Below the pieces are notes generated by a model. It was not told the DNA's origin. It made no database searches and saw only the letters and a program-made list of their open reading frames with translations. Positions 54,564 through 63,337 of a DNA stretch of 64,000 bases are shown piece by piece. Source of the stretch: Phytopseudomonas punonensis (GTDB taxonomy: Bacteria > Pseudomonadota > Gammaproteobacteria > Pseudomonadales > Pseudomonadaceae); NCBI RefSeq assembly GCF_900142655.1, contig NZ_FRBQ01000001.1:746115-810114 (forward strand), given 5' to 3'. The translations under genes were made by a program, and so were the position numbers. Positions within the stretch are counted from its first letter, which is position 1; each line of letters begins with the position of its first letter.

Positions 54564-55799
54564 CTAGTGCGCCGATAGCTGGCGAATCAACGCTACCGTG
54601 AGATAGAGCCGCGGCGCGATGCTCGACAGTTCGATGTACTCGTCGTCGGCATGCAGGCCGGCGCCCACCACGCCCATGGTTTCCAGCACCGCCGGTTTGT
54701 CGCTGCCCGGTACGTAGGCATAGCCGGCATCGGTACCGAAGCGCATGGCGATCGGCTCGATCTTGCGGTCGATCTTGGCGTAGAGCGCCTGGGCGTCCTT
54801 GGCCAGTTGCTCGGATGCGGCATTCTTCGCCAGCGGCGGCCGCCCTTTCTCGAGACGCACCGTGACCTCGGTATCCTCGATTAGCTTTTTCTGCACCAGG
54901 CGTTGTGCGTCGGCCAGCACGCGATCACTTTCGCTCAGGTCCGAGTAGCGCATATCCGCCTCGGCCGAGGCGCTGGAGGGGATGATGTTGCGCTTGTCGC
55001 CGGCCTTGACCATCGTCCAGTTGACCGTGGTGCCCTTGGCCGGATCACCCAGGTCCTTGAGCTGCAGCATCTGGTGCGCCAGCTCCATCGCGGCGTTGCG
55101 CCCGGCCTCCGGCGCCGAGCCCGCGTGGGAGGACTTGCCCTTCACCTCAAGCATCACGCCATTGATGCCGTTGGTGGCGACGGTCACGGCGTCCTTGTCC
55201 GGCGGCTCGTACGAGAACACGTAGTCATGCTTGCGGGCCAGTTCGGCGATGATCTTCTTCGAGCCAGCGGAGCCGGTTTCTTCGTCCGGATTGAACAGCA
55301 CGGTCAGCGTACCGAAGCCGTCGAATTTCTCATCCTGCAGCAGCTTCAGCGAATGCAGGATCATCGCCACGCCACCCTTGGCGTCGGCCACACCCGGCCC
55401 ATAAGCCCGCTCGCCCTCGACCTTGAACGGCCGCTTGGCGGCGGTGCCCGGCAGGAACACGGTGTCATAGTGAACCATCAGCAGGAACGACTTTTTGCCG
55501 GTGCCCTTGAAGGTGCCGACGATGTTGTCGCCAGCCGACGGGCTGGCCAGGCTGGTCTCAACTTTGGCGCCCAGTGCCTTGAGCCGCTTGACCAGCAGCG
55601 CGCTAACGGTCTTCAGACCCGGCTCCTGACCGGTGCCGGTGTCGACGTTGACCAGTTGCTCGACGGTGGCCAGGTACGGTTTCTGTTCGGCTTGGGCTTG
55701 CTTGAGCAGTGCCTCAGGTGCCAGGTCGGCGGCGAGCGCGGAAAGTGAAAAGAATGAGAGCGCGAGGGCGGCGGTAATCGCTGAGCGTCGGATCGGCAT
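54564..55799 (-). CDS. Exported M20 metallopeptidase (glutamate carboxypeptidase-like)
   Basis: 411 residues from the ATG at 55799 (AAAGGA upstream). A signal peptide (AALALSFFSLSALAA) is followed by the M20 domain. Zinc and catalytic motifs are VHYDTVF (H-x-D), VADAKGG and NPDEETGS (general-base Glu pair). A dimerisation lid domain (SHAGSAPEAGRNAAMELAHQ) is present. It resembles CPG2-type carboxypeptidase G that releases glutamate from folate or peptides. The exact substrate is not determined. Convergent with trmA. Confidence 0.87.
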   Translation of the reverse strand: MPIRRSAITAALALSFFSLSALAADLAPEALLKQAQAEQKPYLATVEQLVNVDTGTGQEPGLKTVSALLVKRLKALGAKVETSLASPSAGDNIVGTFKGTGKKSFLLMVHYDTVFLPGTAAKRPFKVEGERAYGPGVADAKGGVAMILHSLKLLQDEKFDGFGTLTVLFNPDEETGSAGSKKIIAELARKHDYVFSYEPPDKDAVTVATNGINGVMLEVKGKSSHAGSAPEAGRNAAMELAHQMLQLKDLGDPAKGTTVNWTMVKAGDKRNIIPSSASAEADMRYSDLSESDRVLADAQRLVQKKLIEDTEVTVRLEKGRPPLAKNAASEQLAKDAQALYAKIDRKIEPIAMRFGTDAGYAYVPGSDKPAVLETMGVVGAGLHADDEYIELSSIAPRLYLTVALIRQLSAH

Positions 55800-55905
55800 G
55801 CGTGGTCCTTTATCGATAGGGTGTCCTTGCAGCCTTGACCAAGATGGCCCGCCGCGCCACCTAATGGCTTCGATTAAGGTCGCTGCGCCGCTCAACAGCC
55901 GACCG

Positions 55906-55982
55906 GTAGCCTGACGTCGAGCGCAGCGGCACCCAGGATGGCTTTCACGCCGCTGGGTATCGCCGGGTTCAACCCAGGCTAC
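55906..55982. repeat. GTAGCC-type dispersed inverted repeat (second copy)
   Basis: GTAGCCTGACG and GAGCGCAGCGGCACCCAGG at the left match the element at 34381-34452. The right side CGCTGGGTATCGCCGGGTTC ends in CCCAGGCTAC. It lies between argA's 3' end and the M20 peptidase. Confidence 0.6.
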
Positions 55983-55985
55983 AGA

Positions 55986-57284
55986 TCAGATGCTCTTTTC
56001 GAAGATCTTCGAATTGCGCTGGAAGTTGTACAGCGAAGCGCGCGCCGCCGGCAGGCGGTCGACGCTGCTGGGCTCGAAACCGCGCTCGCGGAACCAGTGG
56101 GCGGTGCGGGTGGTGAGCACGAACAGAGTGTTGATGCCCTTGGCCCGGGCGCGCTCTTCGATGCGTTCGAGCAGTTCGTCACCGCGGCCGCCATGGCGAT
56201 ACTCCGGGTTGACCGCCAGGCAGGCCAGCTCACCACAGGTGGAGTCGGCAATCGGATACAGCGCGGCGCAGGCGATGATCATGCCGTCGCGCTCGACGAT
56301 GCTGAACTGACCGATCTCACGCTCCAGCACTTCCCGTGAACGGCGCACCAGAATGCCCTGCTCCTCCAGGGGCGTGATCAGGTCGATCAGCCCACCAACA
56401 TCGTTGATATCCGCCTCGCGCAGCGACTCGAACTGCTCGGGGTCGACCAGCGTACCGCCACCGTCGCGGGTGAACAGTTCGGTGAGCAGCGAGCCGTCGC
56501 CGGTGTAGCTGACGATATGGCTGCGCTTCACGCCACCGCGGCAAGCCTGGGCGGCGGCGTCCAGCAGCTCGCCCTGATAATCGCTGCCCAAGCGCTGCAC
56601 GTGGGCCGGCACCTGCTGAGGACGCAGCTCGCGGATCAGCTTGCCGTCTTCATCGAGCAGGCCTTGCTGGCTGCTGAACAGGATCAGCTTGTCGGCGGCC
56701 AGGTCGATGGCCGCACGCATGGCCACGTCTTCACAGGCCAGGTTGAAGATCTCGCCGGTGGGCGAATAGCCGAGCGGCGACAGCAGCACGATGTTGCGCT
56801 CGTCGAGCTGGCGGTTGATGCCCTTGCGGTCGATGCGCCGTACTTCACCTGTGTGGTGATAATCGACGCCATCGAGCACGCCGATGGGCCGCGCAGTGAC
56901 GTAATTACCGCTGCTGACCCGCAGCCGCGAGCCCTGCATGGGCGATGCGGCGATGTCCATCGACAGCCGTGCTTCGATGGCGATGCGCAGCGATCCGACA
57001 GCATCGATCACGCATTCCAGCGTCGCGCTGTCGGTCACCCGCAAGCCGCGGTGATAGATCGGTGTTTGCCCGCGGCTCTCCAGGCGCGCTTCGATCTGCG
57101 GGCGCGAGCCGTGCACCAGCACCAGGCGTACGCCAAGGCTGTGCAGCAGCACCAGGTCGTGGACAATATTACCGAAATTCGGATGCGCGACACCCTCGCC
57201 CGGCAGCATGACCACAAAGGTGCAGTCACGGTGGGCGTTGATGTAAGGCGAAGCGTGGCGAAGCCAGTTGACGTAGTCGTACAT
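55986..57284 (-). CDS. argA: N-acetylglutamate synthase
   Basis: 432 residues. The N-terminal amino-acid-kinase fold domain (about 1-290) has VRLVLVHGSRPQIEARL, then SPTGEIFNLACEDVAM. The C-terminal GNAT acetyltransferase domain has ELACLAVNPEYRHGGRGDEL and a LTTRTAHWFRERGF ending. It catalyses the first step of arginine synthesis and is usually inhibited by arginine. argE lies upstream on the same strand, 118 bp away, suggesting an argE-argA unit. Confidence 0.95.
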   Translation of the reverse strand: MYDYVNWLRHASPYINAHRDCTFVVMLPGEGVAHPNFGNIVHDLVLLHSLGVRLVLVHGSRPQIEARLESRGQTPIYHRGLRVTDSATLECVIDAVGSLRIAIEARLSMDIAASPMQGSRLRVSSGNYVTARPIGVLDGVDYHHTGEVRRIDRKGINRQLDERNIVLLSPLGYSPTGEIFNLACEDVAMRAAIDLAADKLILFSSQQGLLDEDGKLIRELRPQQVPAHVQRLGSDYQGELLDAAAQACRGGVKRSHIVSYTGDGSLLTELFTRDGGGTLVDPEQFESLREADINDVGGLIDLITPLEEQGILVRRSREVLEREIGQFSIVERDGMIIACAALYPIADSTCGELACLAVNPEYRHGGRGDELLERIEERARAKGINTLFVLTTRTAHWFRERGFEPSSVDRLPAARASLYNFQRNSKIFEKSI

Positions 57285-57327
57285 GTGCGGCGAAACCCTT
57301 GGGAAAACGAAAGAAGCAACGATGGGT

Positions 57328-57346
57328 GCGAGGCGGCTGGCCTCGC
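57328..57346 (-). terminator. Hairpin between argE and argA
   Basis: GCGAGGC (57328-57334) pairs with GCCTCGC (57340-57346) across a 5-nt loop. No U-run follows, so it may modulate the argE-argA junction rather than fully terminate. Confidence 0.3.
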
Positions 57347-57402
57347 AGGCAGAGGCGGTGCGTTATCGTCGTCGCAATGGCATCAGCGAAATGCTCCTCA
57401 TG

Positions 57403-58551
57403 TCAGCGCGGGCTCAGGCAATAATGCTGAATCAGTTGGCGCAGCAGTTGCACCGTGGGGATCAGGCGGTCGGTATCCAGGTACTCGCCCGGCTGGTGCG
57501 CGCAGTCGATATCGCCAGGGCCGAGCACCAGGGTTTCACAACCCAGTTGCTGCAAATACGGCGCTTCGGTGCCGAAGGCCACCGCGGCGGCGGTGTGCCC
57601 GGTCAGCCGTTCGGCCAGGCGCACCAGCTCGGCATCGGCTGACTGTTCGTAGGGCGGCACGGCGGGGAACAGCGGCGCAAAGTCGATGCTCACTTCGTGG
57701 CGCTCGGCCAGCGGTTGCAGCTTTTGGCGAATCGCCGCGCGCAGCGCTTCGGGCTGCATGCCCGGCAATGGGCGCAGGTCGAACTCCAGGGAGCACTGAC
57801 CGCAAATGCGGTTGGGGTTGTCGCCGCCATGGATGCAGCCGAAGTTGAGGGTCGGCTGCGGCACGCTGAACTGCGGGTTGCGGTACTCCTGCTGCCACTG
57901 CCGACGCAGCTGCATCAGCTCGCCCATCACCTCGTGCATGGCGTCCAAAGCGCTGCGCCCCAGCGCCGGGTTGGAGGAGTGACCGCTCTGCCCGAGGATG
58001 TCAATGCGCTCCATCATCACGCCCTTGTGCAGGCGGATCGGCTTGAGCCCGGTGGGCTCGCCGATCACCGCGGCGCGGCCCAGCGGCCGACCGGCTTCGG
58101 CCAGCGCCCGCGCGCCGGACATCGAGCTTTCCTCGTCGCATGTGGCGAGAATGATCAGCGGCTGCTTGAACGGCTGGTCGAGTAGCGTCTGCACGGCCTC
58201 GATGATCAGCGCGAAAAAGCCCTTCATGTCGCATACGCCCAGGCCGACCCAGCGATCGCCGGTGTCAGTAAGCTTCAGTGGGTCGCTCTGCCATAGGGCT
58301 TCGTCGAACGGCACGGTGTCGCTGTGGCCGGCCAGCACCAGCCCGCCAGGCCCACTGCCGTATGTGGCGATCAGGTTGAACTTGCCCGGCTCGACCTGCT
58401 GTTTCTCGCAGGCGAAGCCCAACTCGCTCAACCAGTTGGCAAGCAGGTCGATGACCGGCTGGTTGGATTGATCCAGGGCAGGCTGGGTGCAACTGACCGA
58501 TGGCACGGCGATCAACGCCGCGAAGCGATCCTTGAGGGGGAGAAATGACAT
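57403..58551 (-). CDS. argE: Acetylornithine deacetylase
   Basis: 382 residues, typical ArgE length. M20 motifs: LAGHSDTVPFDE (H-x-D), LGVCDMKGFFA and ILATCDEESSMSGA (catalytic and metal-binding Glu); then GQSGHSSNPALGRSALDAMH for the lid. It removes acetyl from N-acetylornithine in arginine synthesis. Upstream of argA on the same strand. Confidence 0.93.
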   Translation of the reverse strand: MSFLPLKDRFAALIAVPSVSCTQPALDQSNQPVIDLLANWLSELGFACEKQQVEPGKFNLIATYGSGPGGLVLAGHSDTVPFDEALWQSDPLKLTDTGDRWVGLGVCDMKGFFALIIEAVQTLLDQPFKQPLIILATCDEESSMSGARALAEAGRPLGRAAVIGEPTGLKPIRLHKGVMMERIDILGQSGHSSNPALGRSALDAMHEVMGELMQLRRQWQQEYRNPQFSVPQPTLNFGCIHGGDNPNRICGQCSLEFDLRPLPGMQPEALRAAIRQKLQPLAERHEVSIDFAPLFPAVPPYEQSADAELVRLAERLTGHTAAAVAFGTEAPYLQQLGCETLVLGPGDIDCAHQPGEYLDTDRLIPTVQLLRQLIQHYCLSPR

Positions 58552-58668
58552 GGCGGCTCTCTCGGGTCGGTCGCCTCATCATAGAGTGAAGCGCTGCCCG
58601 CGAGAACCGCCAATAGAGAATCGCTGTTTTTCAGAGACGACGCATGTGCGGCGCAGGCCGACAATCTG

Positions 58669-58755
58669 GTAGGAGGGGCTTTAGCCACGAGCCTTTCATC
58701 GGGTTACAAAGAGCTCGGCGCTAAAGCGGATCGCCGCCCGACCCCTCCTACAAAA
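58669..58755. repeat. REP/BIME palindromic element
   Basis: GTAGGAGGGGCTTTAGCC at the left and CGACCCCTCCTACAAAA at the right enclose GAGCTCGGCGCTAAAGCGGA. Same family as 32111-32180. Part of it (CGGATCGCCGCCCG) also occurs near 53197. Intergenic between argE and the Pit gene. Confidence 0.75.
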
Positions 58756-58796
58756 GCATGCGCTCGTTAACGGCCGCGCAGCAGACCGTCAAACGA

Positions 58797-60062
58797 TCAC
58801 AGGAAGATCAGCATGAAAATTTCGAGATAAATAATCGCCAGCGCCGCACCAATCGGCAGGGTCACCACCCAGGAGGTGAAGATGCGCCCGACCACGGCCA
58901 GGTTAAGGGCACCGATGCCCCGCGCCATGCCGATGCCCAGCACTGCCCCCACCAGCGTGTGGGTGGTGGAAACCGGCAGGCCGATACCCGAGGCGGCAAC
59001 CACGGTGGCAGCGGTGGCCAGTTCGGCGGCGAAACCGCGGCTCGGGGTCAGTTCAGTGATGCCCTTGCCGATGGTCGCGATCACCTTCCAGCCGTAGGTG
59101 GCCAGGCCGATGACGATACCCACGGCGCCCATCAGCAGCACCCAGCCCGGCACCGCAGATTTGCCACCAATCACCATGTCGCCACCGGCTTCGATCACGC
59201 CGACTACCGCGGCCAGCGGGCCGACGGCGTTGGAGACGTCACTGGCGCCATGGGCGAAAGCCATGGAGCAGGCGGTGAAGATCATCAGCACGGCGAACAC
59301 CCGCTCCACACTGGCGAAATGGAAGTCCTTGTCCGCCTCCGGGTCGAGTTTGATACGGCGCAGCAACAGCACGCCAAGGCCGGCGACCAGCAGGCCGACA
59401 CCGGCTGACAGCATCACGCTCTGGCTCGTGGTGAAGTTCAGGCCAACGTGCTTTAGGCCCTTGGTGAAGGTCATCAGAGCCAGCATGAAACCGGTCAGGA
59501 ACATGTACACCGGCACCCAGCGCTTGGCGTTGCGGAACGGATCCTCAGTGTCGAAGATCAACCACTGCACGCTCATGAACAAGCCGAAAGCCAGCAGACC
59601 GGAAATGAACGGAGTCACCACCCAGCTGGATACGATGGGTACCAGGCCGCCCCAGTTCACCGCGTCGACCGATACGCTGACCGACGCGAAACCGATGATG
59701 GCGCCGACGATCGAGTGAGTGGTGGACACCGGCCAGCCTCGCGTGGAGGCAATCAGCAGCCAGGTACCAGCCGACAACAACGAGGCCATCATGCCCAGCA
59801 CGAACATGTCGGCGGGGATCACTGATGCATCGACAATGCCGTTCTTGATGGTTTCGGTGACCTGGCCACCGGCCAGATAGGCACCGCAGAATTCGAACAC
59901 CATGGCGACCAGAATCGCCTGTTTGATGGTCAGTGCCTTGGCACCCACCGACGTACCCATGGCATTGGAGACATCATTGGCGCCAACGCCCCACGCCATG
60001 AACAAACCAAAGCAGCAGGCCAGCACGAGGAGTACGAAACCGTAGTCCGCGACAAGAGACAT
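58797..60062 (-). CDS. Inorganic phosphate transporter, Pit family
   Basis: 421 residues with about 10-12 membrane helices. The duplicated PiT signature is clear: MAWGVGANDVSNAMGTSVGA in the N half and FAHGASDVSNAVGPLAAVVG in the C half, plus two PVSTTH motifs (GWPVSTTHSIVGAIIG, GLPVSTTHTLVGAVLG). It is a low-affinity metal-phosphate symporter. The DUF47/PhoU-like gene starts upstream on the same strand, 38 bp away, the usual partner arrangement. Confidence 0.93.
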   Translation of the reverse strand: MSLVADYGFVLLVLACCFGLFMAWGVGANDVSNAMGTSVGAKALTIKQAILVAMVFEFCGAYLAGGQVTETIKNGIVDASVIPADMFVLGMMASLLSAGTWLLIASTRGWPVSTTHSIVGAIIGFASVSVSVDAVNWGGLVPIVSSWVVTPFISGLLAFGLFMSVQWLIFDTEDPFRNAKRWVPVYMFLTGFMLALMTFTKGLKHVGLNFTTSQSVMLSAGVGLLVAGLGVLLLRRIKLDPEADKDFHFASVERVFAVLMIFTACSMAFAHGASDVSNAVGPLAAVVGVIEAGGDMVIGGKSAVPGWVLLMGAVGIVIGLATYGWKVIATIGKGITELTPSRGFAAELATAATVVAASGIGLPVSTTHTLVGAVLGIGMARGIGALNLAVVGRIFTSWVVTLPIGAALAIIYLEIFMLIFL

Positions 60063-60100
60063 AGAGAATTACCTGTAAACCCAGAAAGGATGCTGGCGGC

Positions 60101-60781
60101 TCAGCGCGCCAGCAGTTGTTCCAGTCGGTTGCCCACGCGCTCGGCGCGATCGGCAATGTCTCCGACCCAGTCGATGATCCGATAGAGGAACATCACATCA
60201 ACTGCGGGAAGATCCTTTTCCAGTTTGAACAAGGTGCGGCGCACCTCGATCTGCTGGCGGTCGGTTTCGCGCTCGATTTCCTCAAGCTCCTCGACCATGC
60301 GCTCGACTAGGGTGGCCTCACGACCGGCGAAACCGGCCTCGAGCAGCGAATCCAGCTCCTTCATCGCCTTGAGTGCCTGGGCACTGGCGTCCACGCAGCG
60401 CTGCACGTACGCCAGCATCAGCGGTTGCAGAGCAGCAGGGATGGTCATGGAGCGGCCCAGCATCAAACCGGCGATATCCTTGGCCCGGTTGGCGACCTTG
60501 TCCTGGGTGCTGAGCAGTTCCAGCAAATCGGAACGTGGCACCGGCAGGAACAGACTCTTGGGAAGGTGCATGCGCACGTTTTTCTTGAGCTTGTCTGCCT
60601 CGTTCTCCAGACGCACCATCGTCTGTTGCACCTGCTCGACACGCGCCCAGTCTTCGGCCATTACCGCCTCGAAGAATGGCACCAGATTGGCGGCGCATTC
60701 ATGAGCCTTGGCGATATGCTGTTGCATCGGCCCGATCGGTGAGCGGCCAAACAGGCTGCTGATGAACGGATTGCTTGGCAT
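60101..60781 (-). CDS. PhoU-like DUF47 protein (TIGR00153 type), Pit partner
   Basis: 226 residues, all-helical, starting MPSNPFISSLFGRSPIGPMQ. It has PhoU-like acidic repeats (RLENEADKLKKNVRMHLPKS; ERMVEELEEIERETDRQQIE). DUF47 proteins are encoded with Pit transporters and are thought to regulate or assist them. It is first in a two-gene unit with the Pit gene. Confidence 0.9.
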   Translation of the reverse strand: MPSNPFISSLFGRSPIGPMQQHIAKAHECAANLVPFFEAVMAEDWARVEQVQQTMVRLENEADKLKKNVRMHLPKSLFLPVPRSDLLELLSTQDKVANRAKDIAGLMLGRSMTIPAALQPLMLAYVQRCVDASAQALKAMKELDSLLEAGFAGREATLVERMVEELEEIERETDRQQIEVRRTLFKLEKDLPAVDVMFLYRIIDWVGDIADRAERVGNRLEQLLAR

Positions 60782-61080
60782 GGGGGTGACCCCTGTCTGT
60801 CAAAGAGGCGGCAAGTATACGGATCACACTCGGGGCAGGCCAGCGCGTGTCATCGCTTGGTAATAAAGTCGTAATATCGTAGTTATTTGCGGCGAAAAGC
60901 TGACGAAAATCAATAAAACCCCACACGTGAATGTTTCCGCCGCATAACTGCGCAGCGCCAGACTCACTCGCCGACCTGCATCCGCCGCGCTTTTCCTCTA
61001 CCCTGTACGACCTAACGTGTGGGGCCGTGCCTCGCACCGAGCAACCCCCGCCGCCGTCGCCGCTTCACCGAGCCCTCGCA
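60782..61080. other. Divergent promoter region between the DUF47-Pit and CYTH genes
   Basis: 299 bp without a gene. An AT-rich patch (about 60855-60925, including TAATAAAGTCGTAATATCG) is the likely promoter zone. A GTGTCATCGCTTGGTAAT string resembles only half of a Pho box, so PhoB control is not supported. No strong hairpin was seen. Confidence 0.4.
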
Positions 61081-62451
61081 ATGAATAAAGAAACCGAAAT
61101 CAAACTGCGCGCCAGCCGCGAAACCCTGGCCGCCCTGCAAGCCCACCCCCTGCTGAAGAAACGCAGCAAGGCTGGCTGGGAAACAAGCGAGCTGTTCAAC
61201 CAGTACTTCGACACCGAAGCGCGTGACCTTGCAGGCGCCAAGGTTGCCCTGCGCCTGCGCAAGGACGGCGAGCAAATCATCCAGACCCTCAAGAGCCGCG
61301 GCCAGAGCGTCGCCGGCCTGTCCGAGCGCAATGAGTGGGACTGGTACCTGACCAAGGCAAAGCTGGACCTCAAGAAGCTCGACGACAGCTGCTGGCCGGC
61401 CAGCCTGGCCGAGCTGGACAAGAAGCAACTCAAGCCGATCTTCACCACCGACTTCGTGCGTCAGCGCGCCGAGATCGCTTGGGGGCGCGGCAAAGCGCGC
61501 GTCGTCATCGAAGCGGCGCTGGATCTGGGCAAAGTGGTCGCCGGTAAGCAGCAGGAAGAAATCTGCGAACTGGAACTGGAACTGCGCCAGGGCGAGCCAG
61601 AAGCGCTGCTGGAACTGGCTGCCGAACTGGCCGCCGACCTGCCGCTGATGCCCTGCGACATCAGCAAGGCCGAGCGCGGTTACCGCCTGTTCGATGAGGC
61701 CAGCTACAGCCTGCAACTGCCCACTCCGCAGCTCGAAGCAGAGCAGAGCCTGGATGACGCCGTGGCCACCATCGGCTGGTTCCTGCTCGGCAGCAGCCAG
61801 CGCCTGGCCGAACAATATCGCCACAATGGTCACTGGCGTCTGCTGGTCGACTGGCTGGATTGTCTGGTGGAGCTGCGCGCTCTGCTGAGCAGCCTTGGCC
61901 AGGCCGCACCACGGGCCAGCACCAGCGAACTGCGCCAGGTACTCGATGCCCTGTTCGAAGACTGGCGCCCACGCGTGCTGGCCGGCCAGCAGGATGACGC
62001 TGCGCGTCAGGAAGCGCCGGTCCAGTTCGCCGCCGAACTGGAGCAAACTCGCTGGGGCCTGTTCTCGCTGAACACCTCGCGCTGGCTGCTTGCCCGCGCC
62101 TGGACCAGCGCGCGCAACAAGCGTGGTGATCGCCAGGGCGCGGCAGCGCTGCAAAGCTGGCTGCCGACCTTCTTCGCCGAAGAAGGCCGCGACCTGCAAC
62201 TCAAGCGCTACCAGCAGCAACCCGAGGACTTGGCCGAGCAACTGCCGCGCCTGGAGCGCCTGCTGCTTTGGCTGCACCTGGCCCGCGGCGTGCTGGACGT
62301 TGCCGAGACCGACCGACTGTTCGGCGAACTCAACAAACTGGCTGAACTGGCCAAGCGTCCGCTGAGTCCAGAAGAACTGGAGGCACGCATGACCCAGGCG
62401 CAGATCATCATGAGCCTCAAGCCCTGGAAAGCGCTGCTGAAGAACGGCTGA
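61081..62451 (+). CDS. CYTH-domain protein (inorganic triphosphatase-like) with C-terminal CHAD-like region
   Basis: 456 residues from the ATG at 61081. The CYTH tunnel signature ETEIKLRAS (ExExK) opens the protein. FNQYFDTEARDLAGAKVALR, then CELELELRQGE and AERGYRLF complete the domain (about 1-200). The C-terminal half is helical and CHAD-like, as in E. coli YgiF. Likely hydrolyses inorganic triphosphate. An upstream frame to 60931 has Pro-rich, non-conserved sequence and is rejected. Confidence 0.87.
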   Translation: MNKETEIKLRASRETLAALQAHPLLKKRSKAGWETSELFNQYFDTEARDLAGAKVALRLRKDGEQIIQTLKSRGQSVAGLSERNEWDWYLTKAKLDLKKLDDSCWPASLAELDKKQLKPIFTTDFVRQRAEIAWGRGKARVVIEAALDLGKVVAGKQQEEICELELELRQGEPEALLELAAELAADLPLMPCDISKAERGYRLFDEASYSLQLPTPQLEAEQSLDDAVATIGWFLLGSSQRLAEQYRHNGHWRLLVDWLDCLVELRALLSSLGQAAPRASTSELRQVLDALFEDWRPRVLAGQQDDAARQEAPVQFAAELEQTRWGLFSLNTSRWLLARAWTSARNKRGDRQGAAALQSWLPTFFAEEGRDLQLKRYQQQPEDLAEQLPRLERLLLWLHLARGVLDVAETDRLFGELNKLAELAKRPLSPEELEARMTQAQIIMSLKPWKALLKNG

Positions 62452-62506
62452 TGCACATGGCAGGTGGCGCGCCCGCCTGCCCCGCTCGACGACAGGATGC
62501 CCCTCG

Positions 62507-63238
62507 ATGTTCAAACTCAGCCTGAAATCCATCGTCGCCACCTGGCTGACCGGCCTGCTGGCGCTGCTGCCATTGGCACTGACCATGGTGGTGCTGGCGT
62601 GGATCGTCAGCCTGCTCAACAACCTCATCGGCCCGTCCACGGCCATCGGCCGGCTGTTCGCAGCGCTCGGCACGCCGTTCGCCAGCAACCCGTTTCTGGC
62701 CTACCTGCTCGGCACTCTGGTGCTGCTGGTCAGCCTCTACCCACTGGGCCTGGCAGTAAAGCTGGGCCTGCGTCGCCCGCTGGGTTGGCTGATCGACGTC
62801 ACGCTGCGGCGCACGCCGCTGATCGGCAACTTCTATAACCTGGCCGACCGCTTCGTCGGTCTGCTCGACAAGAAGAACACCGACATCACCAGCATGCGCC
62901 CGGTGTGGTGCTTCTTTGGCGGCGGTGACGGCGTTGCGGTGCTGGCTCTGCAGCCCACTTCGGAGCCAGTCGAACTGGAAGGTCGTCCGCACCTGGCGAT
63001 TCTGGTGCCCACCGCGCCGATTCCGGTCGGCGGCGGCTTGCTCTATGTGCCAGCGGACTGGGTGAAGCCTGCCAATATGGGCGTCGATGCACTGACCAGC
63101 ATCTATGTATCCATGGGCCTTACGCCACCGCCCACGCTGCCGTCACAGAGCCTGGCAGACGCCCGCGAACCAGAGGCGCCAACCGCGCCGGAAAAGCTGC
63201 CAAAAGGCAGCGAACAGCCGCCCGAACCACAGCCCTGA
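62507..63238 (+). CDS. DUF502 family membrane protein
   Basis: 243 residues with two N-terminal helices (about 8-38 and 62-88) and a conserved DUF502 loop (LRRTPLIGNFYNLADRFVGL). The soluble part follows (HLAILVPTAPIPVGGGLLYV, PADWV), and the tail is Pro/Glu-rich. Function unknown. It follows the CYTH gene by 55 bp on the same strand, so co-transcription is likely. Confidence 0.87.
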   Translation: MFKLSLKSIVATWLTGLLALLPLALTMVVLAWIVSLLNNLIGPSTAIGRLFAALGTPFASNPFLAYLLGTLVLLVSLYPLGLAVKLGLRRPLGWLIDVTLRRTPLIGNFYNLADRFVGLLDKKNTDITSMRPVWCFFGGGDGVAVLALQPTSEPVELEGRPHLAILVPTAPIPVGGGLLYVPADWVKPANMGVDALTSIYVSMGLTPPPTLPSQSLADAREPEAPTAPEKLPKGSEQPPEPQP

Positions 63239-63337
63239 TCCGCGAACCATGAACCGGCGCTTAGTCGGCGCCGGCAGAATCAGGCATGCTGACATCCCGC
63301 ACAGGGTGCGACCAACATAGGTTAATCAGGAGCCCGC

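Noticed and set aside
60846..60863. Pho box before the DUF47-Pit genes
   Set aside because: GTGTCATCGCTTGGTAAT matches only one half of the CTGTCAT direct repeat. The second half agrees at too few positions.
61012..62688. A 558-codon open frame antisense to the CYTH gene
   Set aside because: Gln/Ala/Leu-rich shadow of a well-supported CYTH protein, with no ribosome-binding site or family match.
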